Source of the DNA: an uncultured Mailhella sp.
GTDB taxonomy: Bacteria; Desulfobacterota; Desulfovibrionia; Desulfovibrionales; Desulfovibrionaceae
Length of the DNA stretch: 7,938 nt
Assembly: GCF_905187505.1 (NCBI RefSeq)
Contig: NZ_CAJJIC010000111.1
Span: forward strand, 1 to 7,938
Reading direction: 5' to 3'
Each line of letters opens with the position of its first letter. Within the stretch, counting starts at the first letter, position 1. Of the stretch, positions 1 to 6,338 are shown in pieces. The position numbers were made by a program, and so were the translations under genes. The notes under the pieces are model-generated. The model was not told where the DNA came from, searched no databases, and saw only the letters and a program-made list of their open reading frames with translations.

Positions 1-5
1 CTATT

Positions 6-33
6 ATTATACGCTATTTCTCGTCAAAATCAA
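6..33 (-). promoter_or_regulatory. Likely sigma-70 promoter firing out of the left edge
   Basis: On the minus strand a perfect -10 hexamer TATAAT (11 to 6) lies 16 bases after a -35-like TTGATT (33 to 28). Transcription would start about at the window edge and run left, so the gene it serves is not visible. The sequence TGTCACAACAAA (48 to 37) sits directly upstream of the -35 and could be an activator or repressor half-site. This lies beyond the carA terminator, so it is probably a separate transcription unit. The -10 match is strong and the -35 is moderate. Confidence 0.5.
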
Positions 34-91
34 CCATTTGTTGTGACAGAGCCTTCTGAAAAAAGCAAAAGGACGCGGCGGTGTTGTGCGC

Positions 92-126
92 CCTTTGCAG
101 AGCACGGAAGCCCGGCGTGCTGCAAG
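92..126. other. Bulged hairpin between carA terminator and left promoter
   Basis: Positions 92-106 can pair with 115-126 in a stem of about 12 base pairs, interrupted by a one-base bulge and a two-base bulge, with a short GC-rich loop. There is no T-run on either side, so it is not an intrinsic terminator by itself. It lies just beyond the carA terminator in the direction of transcription and could be a back-up structure or chance. No function is assigned. Confidence 0.25.
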
Positions 127-134
127 GCAGACGC

Positions 135-167
135 AAAAAAAGGCTCCCCCGGCGCAGGGGGAGCCTT
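135..167 (-). terminator. Intrinsic terminator of carB-carA
   Basis: A perfect GC-rich stem (141-150 paired with 157-166, arm AGGCTCCCCC, extended by an A-T pair at 140/167) closes a six-base loop. Read on the minus strand it is followed by seven T residues (141 to 135). It begins about 50 bases after the carA stop codon. This is a textbook Rho-independent terminator for the carB-carA transcript. Confidence 0.92.
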
Positions 168-217
168 CAGGAGCGGAATGAGCGGGCGCGGCGTGCCGCC
201 TTGAGGCAGCCGTGCCG

Positions 218-1357
218 TTACTTCTTGTTCTTTTCCTTCAGCACCATGGCCTTGTAGTCGGCGAAGAAGGTGCGGCTGTCGGTGGGACCGGCGGCCGCTT
301 CAGGGTGATGCTGCACGGTCATGATGGGTTTCGTGGGATGGCGGAAGCCTTCCAGCGTGCCGTCATTGAGGTTCACGTACACCTTTTCCACGCCTTCGGG
401 CGGAATGACGCAGAAGCCGTGGTTCTGGGAGGAAATCTCGATGCGGCCCGTGAGCAGGTTCTTCACCGGGTGGTTCACGCCGTGATGACCGAACTTCAGC
501 TTGGTGGTGGTGCCGCCGAGGGCGTGACCGAGAAGCTGATGACCGAGGCAGATGGCGCCGATGGGGAAGATTTCCGCCATCTTGGCGATTTCCGCGATTT
601 CCGGCTTCAGGGTGGCGGGGTCGCCGGGACCGTTGGAGAGGAACACGCCGTCGGGATTCACGGCCTTGACCTCGTCGCAGGTGAAGGACGGGGGAACCAC
701 GAGAAGTTCCATGTCCTGCCTGCTGAGAAGACGCAGAATGTTCCATTTGATGCCGAAGTCGTACACCACGATGTTGAGCGCCTTGCCCTCGGGCCAGTCG
801 TAGGAGCCGTCGGCATTGAGGGTCACGGGCGCGGGGCGTCCGGCCGCCTCATCCCAGCGGTAGGGCTTGTCGGGAGCCACGCGGGTGACGAGGTTCTGCC
901 CTTCCATGGAAGGCAGCTCCTGCGCTTTCTTTACGAGTTCCCCGGCGTCGAGAATGCTGGTGGAAATGCAGCCGCGCATGGCGCCGTTCTTGCGAAGGTG
1001 CAGCGTGAGGGCGCGGGTGTCGATGCCTTCGATGCCGGGCACGCCCTGACGCATGAGGAAGTCGGGCAGGCTTTCCGTGGCGCGCCAGTTGGAAGGCTCC
1101 TTGCAGCATTCCTTGACGATGAGGGCGGACATGTGGACCTTTTCGGATTCCATGTCCTCGGGGTTGATGCCGTAGTTGCCGATGAGCGGATAGGTGAGGC
1201 ACACCATCTGACCCGCGTAGGACGGGTCGGTGAGCAGTTCCTGATAGCCGGCCATGGCGGTATTGAAAATGACTTCGCCGCCGGTCAGTTCGATGGGGCC
1301 GGTGAAGGATTCCCCTTCAAGGACGAAGCCGTCTTCGAGGGCGAGCAGAGCTTTCAT
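218..1357 (-). CDS. carA: Carbamoyl-phosphate synthase small (glutaminase) subunit
   Basis: CarA hydrolyses glutamine and passes ammonia through a tunnel to CarB for carbamoyl phosphate synthesis, the shared precursor of arginine and pyrimidines. The 379-residue product has the usual length. Residues 1-150 form the CPSase small-chain N-domain (FNTAMAGYQE at 31-40, DPSYAGQ at 44-50). Residues about 195-375 form a class I glutamine amidotransferase domain with the nucleophile Cys270 in GAICLGHQLLG and the His351/Glu353 pair in QHHPEA, so the triad is intact. The start MKALLALEDGF is chosen because AAGGAG (1370 to 1365) lies seven bases before this ATG and because it overlaps the carB stop as ATGA. 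An in-frame ATG 45 bases further upstream would lie well inside carB and is less likely. The gene is second in the operon, followed by the terminator at 135-167. It ends in a short lysine-rich tail (KEKNKK). Confidence 0.97.
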   Translation of the reverse strand: MKALLALEDGFVLEGESFTGPIELTGGEVIFNTAMAGYQELLTDPSYAGQMVCLTYPLIGNYGINPEDMESEKVHMSALIVKECCKEPSNWRATESLPDFLMRQGVPGIEGIDTRALTLHLRKNGAMRGCISTSILDAGELVKKAQELPSMEGQNLVTRVAPDKPYRWDEAAGRPAPVTLNADGSYDWPEGKALNIVVYDFGIKWNILRLLSRQDMELLVVPPSFTCDEVKAVNPDGVFLSNGPGDPATLKPEIAEIAKMAEIFPIGAICLGHQLLGHALGGTTTKLKFGHHGVNHPVKNLLTGRIEISSQNHGFCVIPPEGVEKVYVNLNDGTLEGFRHPTKPIMTVQHHPEAAAGPTDSRTFFADYKAMVLKEKNKK

Positions 1358-1370
1358 GCGCGTTCTCCTT
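1354..1370 (-). promoter_or_regulatory. ATGA stop-start overlap and internal RBS coupling carB to carA
   Basis: The carB TGA (1356 to 1354) shares bases with the carA ATG (1357 to 1355). A strong Shine-Dalgarno AAGGAG (1370 to 1365) is embedded in the last carB codons (Lys-Gly-Glu). This is the standard arrangement for translational coupling, expected to keep the two subunits in equal amounts. Confidence 0.85.
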
Positions 1371-4300
1371 TGGGCGATCCGGCATAGTAGTCCTGGAGGC
1401 ATTCCACATGAAGGGCCTCGTTCTGCTGATGCTGGATGGCGCGGGCAATGGCGCGGGCGCCGGATATCGTGGTGGTAAAGGGCACGCCGTAGTGCAGCGT
1501 GGTCTGACGGATGGCGCGGGAATCATGGTTGGTGCGCTTGCCGGACGCCGTGTTGATGACCATGGCGACCTCGCCGTTCTTGATCATGTCCACGATGTTC
1601 GGACGTCCTTCATGCACCTTGAGCACGGGCTGCACGTCGAGGCCGGAATCCTTGAGCAGCTTTGCCGTGCCGCGCGTGGCGAGCAGTTCAAAGCCGAGGT
1701 CGGCGTAGGACTTCGCAATGGGCACCACGAATTCCTTGTCGCGGTCGTTCACGGAAATGAACACCTTGCCGGAAGAGGGAAGCGTCTGGCCTGCGCCGAG
1801 CTGGCTCTTGAGGAAGGCTTCGTCGAAGGTGCGGGCCACGCCCATGACTTCGCCGGTGGAGCGCATTTCAGGTCCGAGCAGAATGTCCACGCCGGGGAAG
1901 CGCTTGAAGGGGAACACGGCTTCCTTCACGCACACGTAGCCGGTCTTGCGCATGGACCAGGGATCGAGTTCGGCAAGGGTCTTGCCGAGCATGATCTGCG
2001 TGGCGAGGCGCGGCAGAGGAACGCCCGTGGCCTTGGACACGAAAGGCGCGGTGCGGGAGGCGCGGGGATTCACTTCAAGGATGTAGATCTTGCTGTCCTT
2101 GATGGCGAACTGGATGTTCATGAGGCCGACCACGCGCAGTTCCTTGGCAAGCGCGATGGTCTGGCGGCTGATTTCCTCGACGATGCTGTCGGGCAGGGAG
2201 TAGGGCGGCAGCGAGCAGGCCGAGTCGCCGGAGTGGATGCCCGCGGCTTCGATGTGCTCCATGATGCCCGCCACGTACACGTCCTTGCCGTCGGCCAGGG
2301 CGTCCACGTCCATTTCAATGGCGTTTTCCAGGAACTGGTCGATGAGGATGGGATGCTCGGGCGTGTCGGTGCCCACCACGTTGTGGAAGTAGTCGTCAAG
2401 GTCGTCGGGGCCGTAGCAGACCATCATGGCGCGGCCGCCGAGCACGTAGCTCGGGCGCACGATGATGGGATAGCCTATGCGCGCGGCTTCTTCCTTGGCC
2501 ACGTCCAGCGAGATGCAGGTGCCGTTCTGCGGCTGGAGCAGATGCAGCTTCTGAATGAGGGCCTGGAAGCGTTCGCGGTCTTCGGCGCGGTCGATGGCGT
2601 CGGGGCTGGTGCCGAGAATGGGCACGCCCGCGCGCTGCAGCGGCACGGCGAGGTTCAGCGGGGTCTGTCCGCCGAACTGCACGATGACGCCGTCGGGCTG
2701 CTCGGTCTTCACGATGTGCATCACGTCTTCAAAGGTGAGCGGCTCGAAGTACAGGCGGTCGGAGGTGTCGTAGTCGGTGGACACGGTTTCGGGGTTGGAG
2801 TTCACCATGATGGCTTCCACGCCCTCGTCGCGCAGGGCAAACGAGGCATGGCAGCAGCAGTAGTCGAACTCGATGCCCTGACCGATGCGGTTGGGGCCGC
2901 CGCCGAGAATGATGACCTTCTTGCGGTCGTGAACGTCAAGTTCGCGGCCGGTCTCATAGGTGGAATAGAAATAGGGAGTGTAGGCCTCGAATTCCGCGGC
3001 GCAGGTGTCCACGAGGTAGTACACGGGCTCGGTGTTCGTGGCCTTGCGCAGGGCGGCCACGTCGCTTTCGGGGCGCTTCCACATTTCGGCAAGCTGCCTG
3101 TCGGAGAAGCCGAATTCCTTGGCGCGGCGCAGAAGACGCACGAGCTCGGGATTGTCCGGAGTCATGGAGTTGCCGAGGGCGAAGTCCCGAAGATCGCCTT
3201 CCATCTTCACGATGTCGCGGATCTGGCGCAGGAACCACAGGTCGATGGCGGTGACGGCGTGGATTTCCTCCACGCTCATGCCGGCGAGAATGGCATGGCG
3301 CAGGGCGAAGATGCGCTTGGAGTTCGGCGTGCGCAGCTTTGCCATGATTTCGTCCATGGAGGGCAGAGGATCGCGGAAATGGCTGCCGAGGCCGGGAGCG
3401 CCCACTTCCAGGGAACGCAGGCCCTTCTGCAGGGCTTCCTTGAACGTGCGGCCTATGGCCATGGTTTCGCCCACGCTCTTCATGGAGGTGGTGAGCTCGT
3501 CCTTGGCGCCGGCGAACTTTTCAAAGGTGAAGCGGGGAATCTTGACCACGCAGTAGTCGATGGCGGGCTCGAAGCTGGCCATGGTCTCGCGGGTGATGTC
3601 GTTGGGAATTTCGTCGAGCGTGTAGCCTATGGCGAGCTTGGCGGCGATCTTGGCGATGGGGAAGCCCGTGGCCTTGGACGCCAGAGCGGAGGAGCGCGAC
3701 ACGCGGGGGTTCATTTCGATGACCACGAGCTCGCCGTTTTCGGGATTGAGGCCGAACTGCACGTTGGAGCCGCCGGTTTCCACGCCGATTTCGCGCATGA
3801 TGGCGATGGAGGCGTCGCGGATCTTCTGGTATTCCACGTCGGTGAGCGTCTGCACCGGGGCCACGGTGATGGAGTCGCCGGTGTGCACGCCCATGGGATC
3901 GAGGTTTTCGATGGAGCACACGATCACGCAGTTGTCCTTGCGGTCGCGCATGACTTCCATTTCGATTTCCTTCCAGCCGAGCACGGACTGCTCGATGAGC
4001 ACTTCGCTCGTGAGGGAGGCGTCGAGGCCGCCGCCGGCGATTTCTTCCAGGTCTTCCTGGTTGTAGGCCACGCCGCCGCCCGAGCCGCCCAGCGTGAAGG
4101 CGGGACGGATGATGAGCGGGAAGGGCATTTCCGCGGCGATGCGGCGCACGTCTTCCATGTTGCGGGCGATTTCGCTGCGGGGCACCTTGATGCCGATGTT
4201 TTCCATGGCGGCACGGAACAGCTCGCGGCTTTCGGCCTTTTCGATGACCTCGGCGTTGGCGCCGATGAGCTCGACGCCGCATTCCTTGAGCACGCCCATC

Positions 4301-4611
4301 TTTTCCAGGGCGAGGGCGGTGTTCAGGCCGGTCTGACCGCCGAGCGTGGGCAGAATGGCGTCGGGCCTTTCCTTGCGGACGATGGCGGCCACGGTTTCGG
4401 GTTCGATGGGTTCAATATAGGTCCGGTCGGCAAGACCGGGATCGGTCATGATGGTAGCCGGGTTGGAATTGACAAGGATGACTTCGTACCCTTCTTCCTT
4501 GAGGGCCTTCACGGCCTGGGTACCGGAATAGTCGAATTCACAGGCCTGGCCGATGACGATCGGACCCGAGCCTATGACCATAATGCGCTTAAGATCTGTA
4601 CGCTTAGGCAT
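1354..4611 (-). CDS. carB: Carbamoyl-phosphate synthase large subunit
   Basis: CarB makes carbamoyl phosphate from bicarbonate, ammonia and two ATP in the cytoplasm, using ammonia delivered by CarA. The 1085-residue product is close to E. coli CarB (1073). It shows the duplicated ATP-grasp plan: the carboxyphosphate half is about residues 1-405 (GSGPIVIGQACEFDYSG at 14-30, NPRVSRSSALASKATG at 301-316). An oligomerisation linker spans about 406-560. The carbamoyl-phosphate half is about 565-940 (GGGPNRIGQGIEFDY at 570-584, NPRASRTAPFVSKATG at 848-863). A C-terminal MGS-like allosteric domain spans about 945-1060. From remembered E. coli numbering shifted by five, the ornithine-site residues Glu788, Asp796 and Glu897 and the UMP/IMP-site residues Lys959, Thr979, Thr982, Lys998 and Asn1020 are kept, while the equivalent of Thr1017 is Ala1022. 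The start MPKRTDLKRI is supported by AGGAG six bases upstream (4622 to 4618). The C-terminus runs on about 25 residues to the overlap with carA. carB comes first in the operon, the reverse of the common order. Confidence 0.97.
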   Translation of the reverse strand: MPKRTDLKRIMVIGSGPIVIGQACEFDYSGTQAVKALKEEGYEVILVNSNPATIMTDPGLADRTYIEPIEPETVAAIVRKERPDAILPTLGGQTGLNTALALEKMGVLKECGVELIGANAEVIEKAESRELFRAAMENIGIKVPRSEIARNMEDVRRIAAEMPFPLIIRPAFTLGGSGGGVAYNQEDLEEIAGGGLDASLTSEVLIEQSVLGWKEIEMEVMRDRKDNCVIVCSIENLDPMGVHTGDSITVAPVQTLTDVEYQKIRDASIAIMREIGVETGGSNVQFGLNPENGELVVIEMNPRVSRSSALASKATGFPIAKIAAKLAIGYTLDEIPNDITRETMASFEPAIDYCVVKIPRFTFEKFAGAKDELTTSMKSVGETMAIGRTFKEALQKGLRSLEVGAPGLGSHFRDPLPSMDEIMAKLRTPNSKRIFALRHAILAGMSVEEIHAVTAIDLWFLRQIRDIVKMEGDLRDFALGNSMTPDNPELVRLLRRAKEFGFSDRQLAEMWKRPESDVAALRKATNTEPVYYLVDTCAAEFEAYTPYFYSTYETGRELDVHDRKKVIILGGGPNRIGQGIEFDYCCCHASFALRDEGVEAIMVNSNPETVSTDYDTSDRLYFEPLTFEDVMHIVKTEQPDGVIVQFGGQTPLNLAVPLQRAGVPILGTSPDAIDRAEDRERFQALIQKLHLLQPQNGTCISLDVAKEEAARIGYPIIVRPSYVLGGRAMMVCYGPDDLDDYFHNVVGTDTPEHPILIDQFLENAIEMDVDALADGKDVYVAGIMEHIEAAGIHSGDSACSLPPYSLPDSIVEEISRQTIALAKELRVVGLMNIQFAIKDSKIYILEVNPRASRTAPFVSKATGVPLPRLATQIMLGKTLAELDPWSMRKTGYVCVKEAVFPFKRFPGVDILLGPEMRSTGEVMGVARTFDEAFLKSQLGAGQTLPSSGKVFISVNDRDKEFVVPIAKSYADLGFELLATRGTAKLLKDSGLDVQPVLKVHEGRPNIVDMIKNGEVAMVINTASGKRTNHDSRAIRQTTLHYGVPFTTTISGARAIARAIQHQQNEALHVECLQDYYAGSPKGERA

Positions 4612-4643
4612 ATTCCGCTCCTAAAGTAGGTTTAAACTTGTGT

Positions 4644-4672
4644 ATGATTACACGTTGTCCTGAGATAATCAA
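4644..4672 (-). promoter_or_regulatory. Probable promoter of carB-carA
   Basis: On the minus strand TTGATT (4672 to 4667) and AATCAT (4649 to 4644) are separated by 17 bases; each matches the sigma-70 consensus at four of six positions. The transcript would have a leader of only about 25 bases, too short for a classical attenuator. A small palindrome, GTGTA-TGAT-TACAC at 4640-4653, covers the -10 and could be an operator, but five-base arms occur by chance. The rest of the 295-base gap between carB and the CBS-domain gene (4673-4868) shows no convincing gene. It has a GCCCG/CGGGC hairpin (4680-4695) and an 8-bp inverted repeat CTGCAGCG/CGCTGCAG (4768-4800) of unknown meaning. Confidence 0.4.
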
Positions 4673-4868
4673 GCGTCGTGCCCGGCCTTTCGGGCGGAAA
4701 GCTTCGGCAGAATTCCTTGTCGCACATATGGGCGCGGTGTGAGAAGGCGCGGTCTTGCCTGAGTCGCCTGCAGCGTGGGGTTCGGCATCTTCCGCTGCAG
4801 CGCGGAGGAGGCGCGGCACGGAAGGCATGACGGCCGCGCTCTGCGCAAGAACGTTCCGGCGTCATACG

Positions 4869-4900
4869 AAAAGAGCCATGAGCGTGTGCCCATGGCCCTC
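4869..4900 (-). terminator. Likely intrinsic terminator of the CBS-domain gene
   Basis: On the minus strand, 4900 to 4891 pairs with 4880 to 4871 around a ten-base loop, with a core GCCATG/CATGGC extended by further pairs including G-U wobbles. The run TTTT (4872 to 4869) overlaps the end of the stem. It starts six bases after the stop codon of the CBS-domain gene. The short T-run and the wobbles make it a moderate rather than strong terminator. Confidence 0.6.
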
Positions 4901-4906
4901 AATGCG

Positions 4907-5725
4907 CTATTCCTCGCGCGTCGCGATGACGGTGTGTATCTGCTTGGCGTCCGCGTCGGCGATGGTGAACAGCCATCCTCCTATGCGGAATTCCTCGTCC
5001 TTCTGCGGAACGTGCCCGGCGTCGAGGCTGAGGTAGCCGCCGATGGTGTCCACCTCGTCGGATTCAAGGTGTATGCCCAGCTCTTCCAGTTCTTCGAGAT
5101 AGGCGCGGCCGGACAGCTCGTACTTGCCCTCGCCGAGGGGACGTATGTCTTCTTCCTTGGGGGCGTCGTGCTCGTCCTCGATGTCGCCCACGATGACTTC
5201 GAGCAGGTCTTCGATGGTGGCGAGACCGGACGTTCCGCCGTATTCATCCACCACGATGGCGAGATGATTCTTGCGGCTGCGGAACTCCTGGAGAAGCTCG
5301 CTGGCAATCTTGGTTTCCGGCACGAAGAAGGGCTGACTCATGATGCTGTCGACGGGGGCGACCTGCAGATCGGCCCTCATGAGGGAGCTCAGCATGTCCT
5401 TGGCGTGAACGATGCCTATGATGTTGTCGCGCGTGTCCTTATAGATGGGCAGACGGGAATGGCCGGTTTCCACGATGGCTCCCGCCGCTTCAAGAATGGT
5501 CGTTCCCGAGGGAAGGCAGTCGATGTCGGTGCGGGGAGTCATGATGTCCTGCACCTGCAGTTCATCCAGCGACAGGATGGAAAGCAGCATGGAACCTTCT
5601 TCCGCCTTGAGCTCGCCGTCCTCGCGGGCTTCGCGGATTGCCTGTTCCAGATGATCTTCCGAAGACTTGCCGGAAAAGAAAGCGCCGAGTTTCGACCACA
5701 CGGTACTGTGGGATTCGCCGTCCAA
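4907..5725 (-). CDS. corC: CorC/HlyC-family CBS-domain protein (soluble)
   Basis: The 272-residue product is a cytosolic CorC (YbeX)-type protein. The order is an acidic N-terminal helix (about 23-60, ending in the family motif VQDIMTPRTDID at 58-69), two CBS repeats (about 60-117 and 124-180, including GHSRLPIYKD and VVDEYGGTSGLATIEDLLEVIVGDIEDE), and a C-terminal CorC/HlyC transporter-associated domain (about 195-270, DEVDTIGGYLS at 223-233). No membrane segment is present, so it lacks the DUF21/CNNM domain of the larger family members. CBS pairs bind adenine nucleotides. CorC has been linked to magnesium and cobalt efflux and YbeX to ribosome and rRNA homeostasis, so the exact role here is open. 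The start is TTG: AAGGAG (5738 to 5733) lies seven bases before it, and an in-frame TGA (5740 to 5738) just upstream rules out a longer form. It appears monocistronic, without the ybeZ-ybeY-lnt neighbours seen in enterobacteria. Confidence 0.9.
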   Translation of the reverse strand: MDGESHSTVWSKLGAFFSGKSSEDHLEQAIREAREDGELKAEEGSMLLSILSLDELQVQDIMTPRTDIDCLPSGTTILEAAGAIVETGHSRLPIYKDTRDNIIGIVHAKDMLSSLMRADLQVAPVDSIMSQPFFVPETKIASELLQEFRSRKNHLAIVVDEYGGTSGLATIEDLLEVIVGDIEDEHDAPKEEDIRPLGEGKYELSGRAYLEELEELGIHLESDEVDTIGGYLSLDAGHVPQKDEEFRIGGWLFTIADADAKQIHTVIATREE

Positions 5726-5748
5726 GACGATACTCCTTCAAATAGGGT

Positions 5749-6003
5749 TCAGGCCGGAAAAAAGACCATGCCACATCGGCAAGCGCCGACAGAAGCCGGC
5801 TCCGGCACGGGAAAGGCCCGCATATCGGGCGAAAAGACGGGAAAGACGAGGCGGCCGCAGGAGGCGCGGCGCCCGGAAAGAATGAACTTGCCTGCCTTCG
5901 CAATCCTTCCGAGAGGAACGTCGGAAGGCTGGCAGCCGGACTCTTCCATGTCGGAAAAAAGGCTGTCGCCGTTATGAGCTGTGGTTTGGCAGGTATCGTT
6001 CAT
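5749..6003 (-). CDS. Doubtful 84-residue open frame upstream of corC
   Basis: A frame with ATG at 6003 encodes 84 residues (MNDTCQTTAHNG... to ...CRCGMVFFPA) and ends 23 bases before the TTG start of the CBS-domain gene. Its third codon positions appear somewhat richer in G and C than the first two, as in the real genes here, but less strongly. No clear Shine-Dalgarno precedes the ATG (only GGAT), no domain is recognisable, and the sequence also contains inverted repeats. It could be a small lineage-specific protein, a leader, or simply non-coding. I lean towards non-coding. Confidence 0.2.
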   Translation of the reverse strand: MNDTCQTTAHNGDSLFSDMEESGCQPSDVPLGRIAKAGKFILSGRRASCGRLVFPVFSPDMRAFPVPEPASVGACRCGMVFFPA

Positions 6004-6015
6004 GTCAGATCCATA

Positions 6016-6048
6016 TTTTGCATCGAGCCTAGCTTGTTCGATGCAAAA
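6016..6048. repeat. Perfect 11-bp inverted repeat with competing pairings
   Basis: TTTTGCATCGA (6016-6026) and TCGATGCAAAA (6038-6048) are perfect inverted copies around an 11-base loop. Two other pairings compete with it: AGCTTG (6031-6036, in the loop) with CAAGCT (6052-6057), and AAAAAGGC (6045-6052) with GCCTTTTT (6074-6081). The main stem is followed by A rather than T on both strands, so it is not a standard terminator. The 6045-6081 pairing does end in five T on the plus strand. It may be an operator or a switching RNA structure; its role is unknown. Confidence 0.7.
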
Positions 6049-6115
6049 AGGCAAGCTCGGAGCGGTGTGAAGGGCCTTTTTACCGTTTTTGCGTCGCCGC
6101 TTCGGGAAAGGACGG

Positions 6116-6144
6116 TTGACCTCGCGCCTTGAAATCTATATAGA
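6116..6144 (+). promoter_or_regulatory. Promoter of tRNA-Leu
   Basis: TTGACC (6116-6121; five of six matches to the -35) and TATAGA (6139-6144; four of six matches to the -10) are separated by exactly 17 bases. The predicted start falls at about 6151, three bases before the mature tRNA 5' end, so the 5' leader for RNase P would be very short. Confidence 0.75.
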
Positions 6145-6153
6145 AGCAACTGT

Positions 6154-6240
6154 GCCGGAATGGTGGAACTGGTAAACGCAGCGGACTCAAAATCCGCCGG
6201 CAGCAATGCCTTGAGGGTTCAAGTCCCTCTTCCGGTACCA
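6154..6240 (+). tRNA. tRNA-Leu (anticodon CAA)
   Basis: The 87-base sequence folds as a complete class II tRNA. The acceptor stem GCCGGAA pairs with TTCCGGT (one terminal G-U). The anticodon stem GCGGA/TCCGC holds the loop CTCAAAA with anticodon CAA at 6188-6190, reading UUG. The long variable arm (6198-6212) has a GGC/GCC stem, typical of tRNA-Leu. The T arm is GAGGG-TTCAAGT-CCCTC, followed by discriminator A and an encoded CCA (6238-6240). It has its own promoter and terminator and is transcribed alone. No repeat of its 3' end, as a prophage or island insertion would leave, is seen in the window. Confidence 0.97.
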
Positions 6241-6255
6241 GAGAAGAAAATGTCG

Positions 6256-6293
6256 AAGGCCCTGCGGAACGTCGTGTTTCGCGGGGCCTTTTT
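6256..6293 (+). terminator. Intrinsic terminator of tRNA-Leu
   Basis: AAGGCCCTGCG (6256-6266) pairs with CGCGGGGCCTT (6280-6290) over 11 pairs with one G-U, around a 13-base loop, and runs into five T (6289-6293). It lies 16 bases after the CCA end. The opposite strand has no T-run right after the stem, so it is at best a weak terminator for the convergent LysR gene, for which I see no other terminator. Confidence 0.88.
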
Positions 6294-6338
6294 CGTGGGC
6301 TCGTGGTGATGCGGTTGCTCCCGTGGCCGTAGGCGTCG

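Larger units (their letters stand above)
5726..6115. other. Hairpin-rich gap upstream of corC
   Basis: About 390 bases separate the corC start from the tRNA promoter. They hold several perfect inverted repeats: TCGGC/GCCGA (5776-5789), GCCCG/CGGGC (5816-5830), CCTTCCGA/TCGGAAGG (5905-5928) and the long one at 6016-6048. There are also two minus-strand runs of six T (5955-5960 and 5758-5763). The stretch would be the 5' leader of corC if transcription begins near 6050. I could not find a confident promoter for corC here, and no known riboswitch class is recognised. Confidence 0.35.

Noticed and set aside
1408..4629. A 1073-codon open frame on the plus strand opposite carB, and a 391-codon one (212-1387) opposite carA
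   Set aside because: Both mirror the GC-rich codon use of the car genes, have repetitive Gly/His/Ala/Val-rich translations, and match no family. CarB and CarA are unmistakable on the other strand.
4775..5977. A 400-codon plus-strand frame opposite corC
   Set aside because: It is an antisense shadow of the CorC-family gene; its translation shows no domain and CorC motifs on the minus strand are clear.
5905..6003. Minus-strand resemblance to a c-di-GMP-I riboswitch (GCCAAACC ... GGCGACAGCC ... CTGCCAGCCTTCCGA)
   Set aside because: The conserved GACGCAAAGCC segment is shortened and the closing helices do not form as in the known class. An Infernal search with the Rfam GEMM model would settle it; no hit is expected.
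6154..6240. tRNA-Leu as an integration site for a mobile element
   Set aside because: No integrase and no duplicate of the tRNA 3' end are present in the window.
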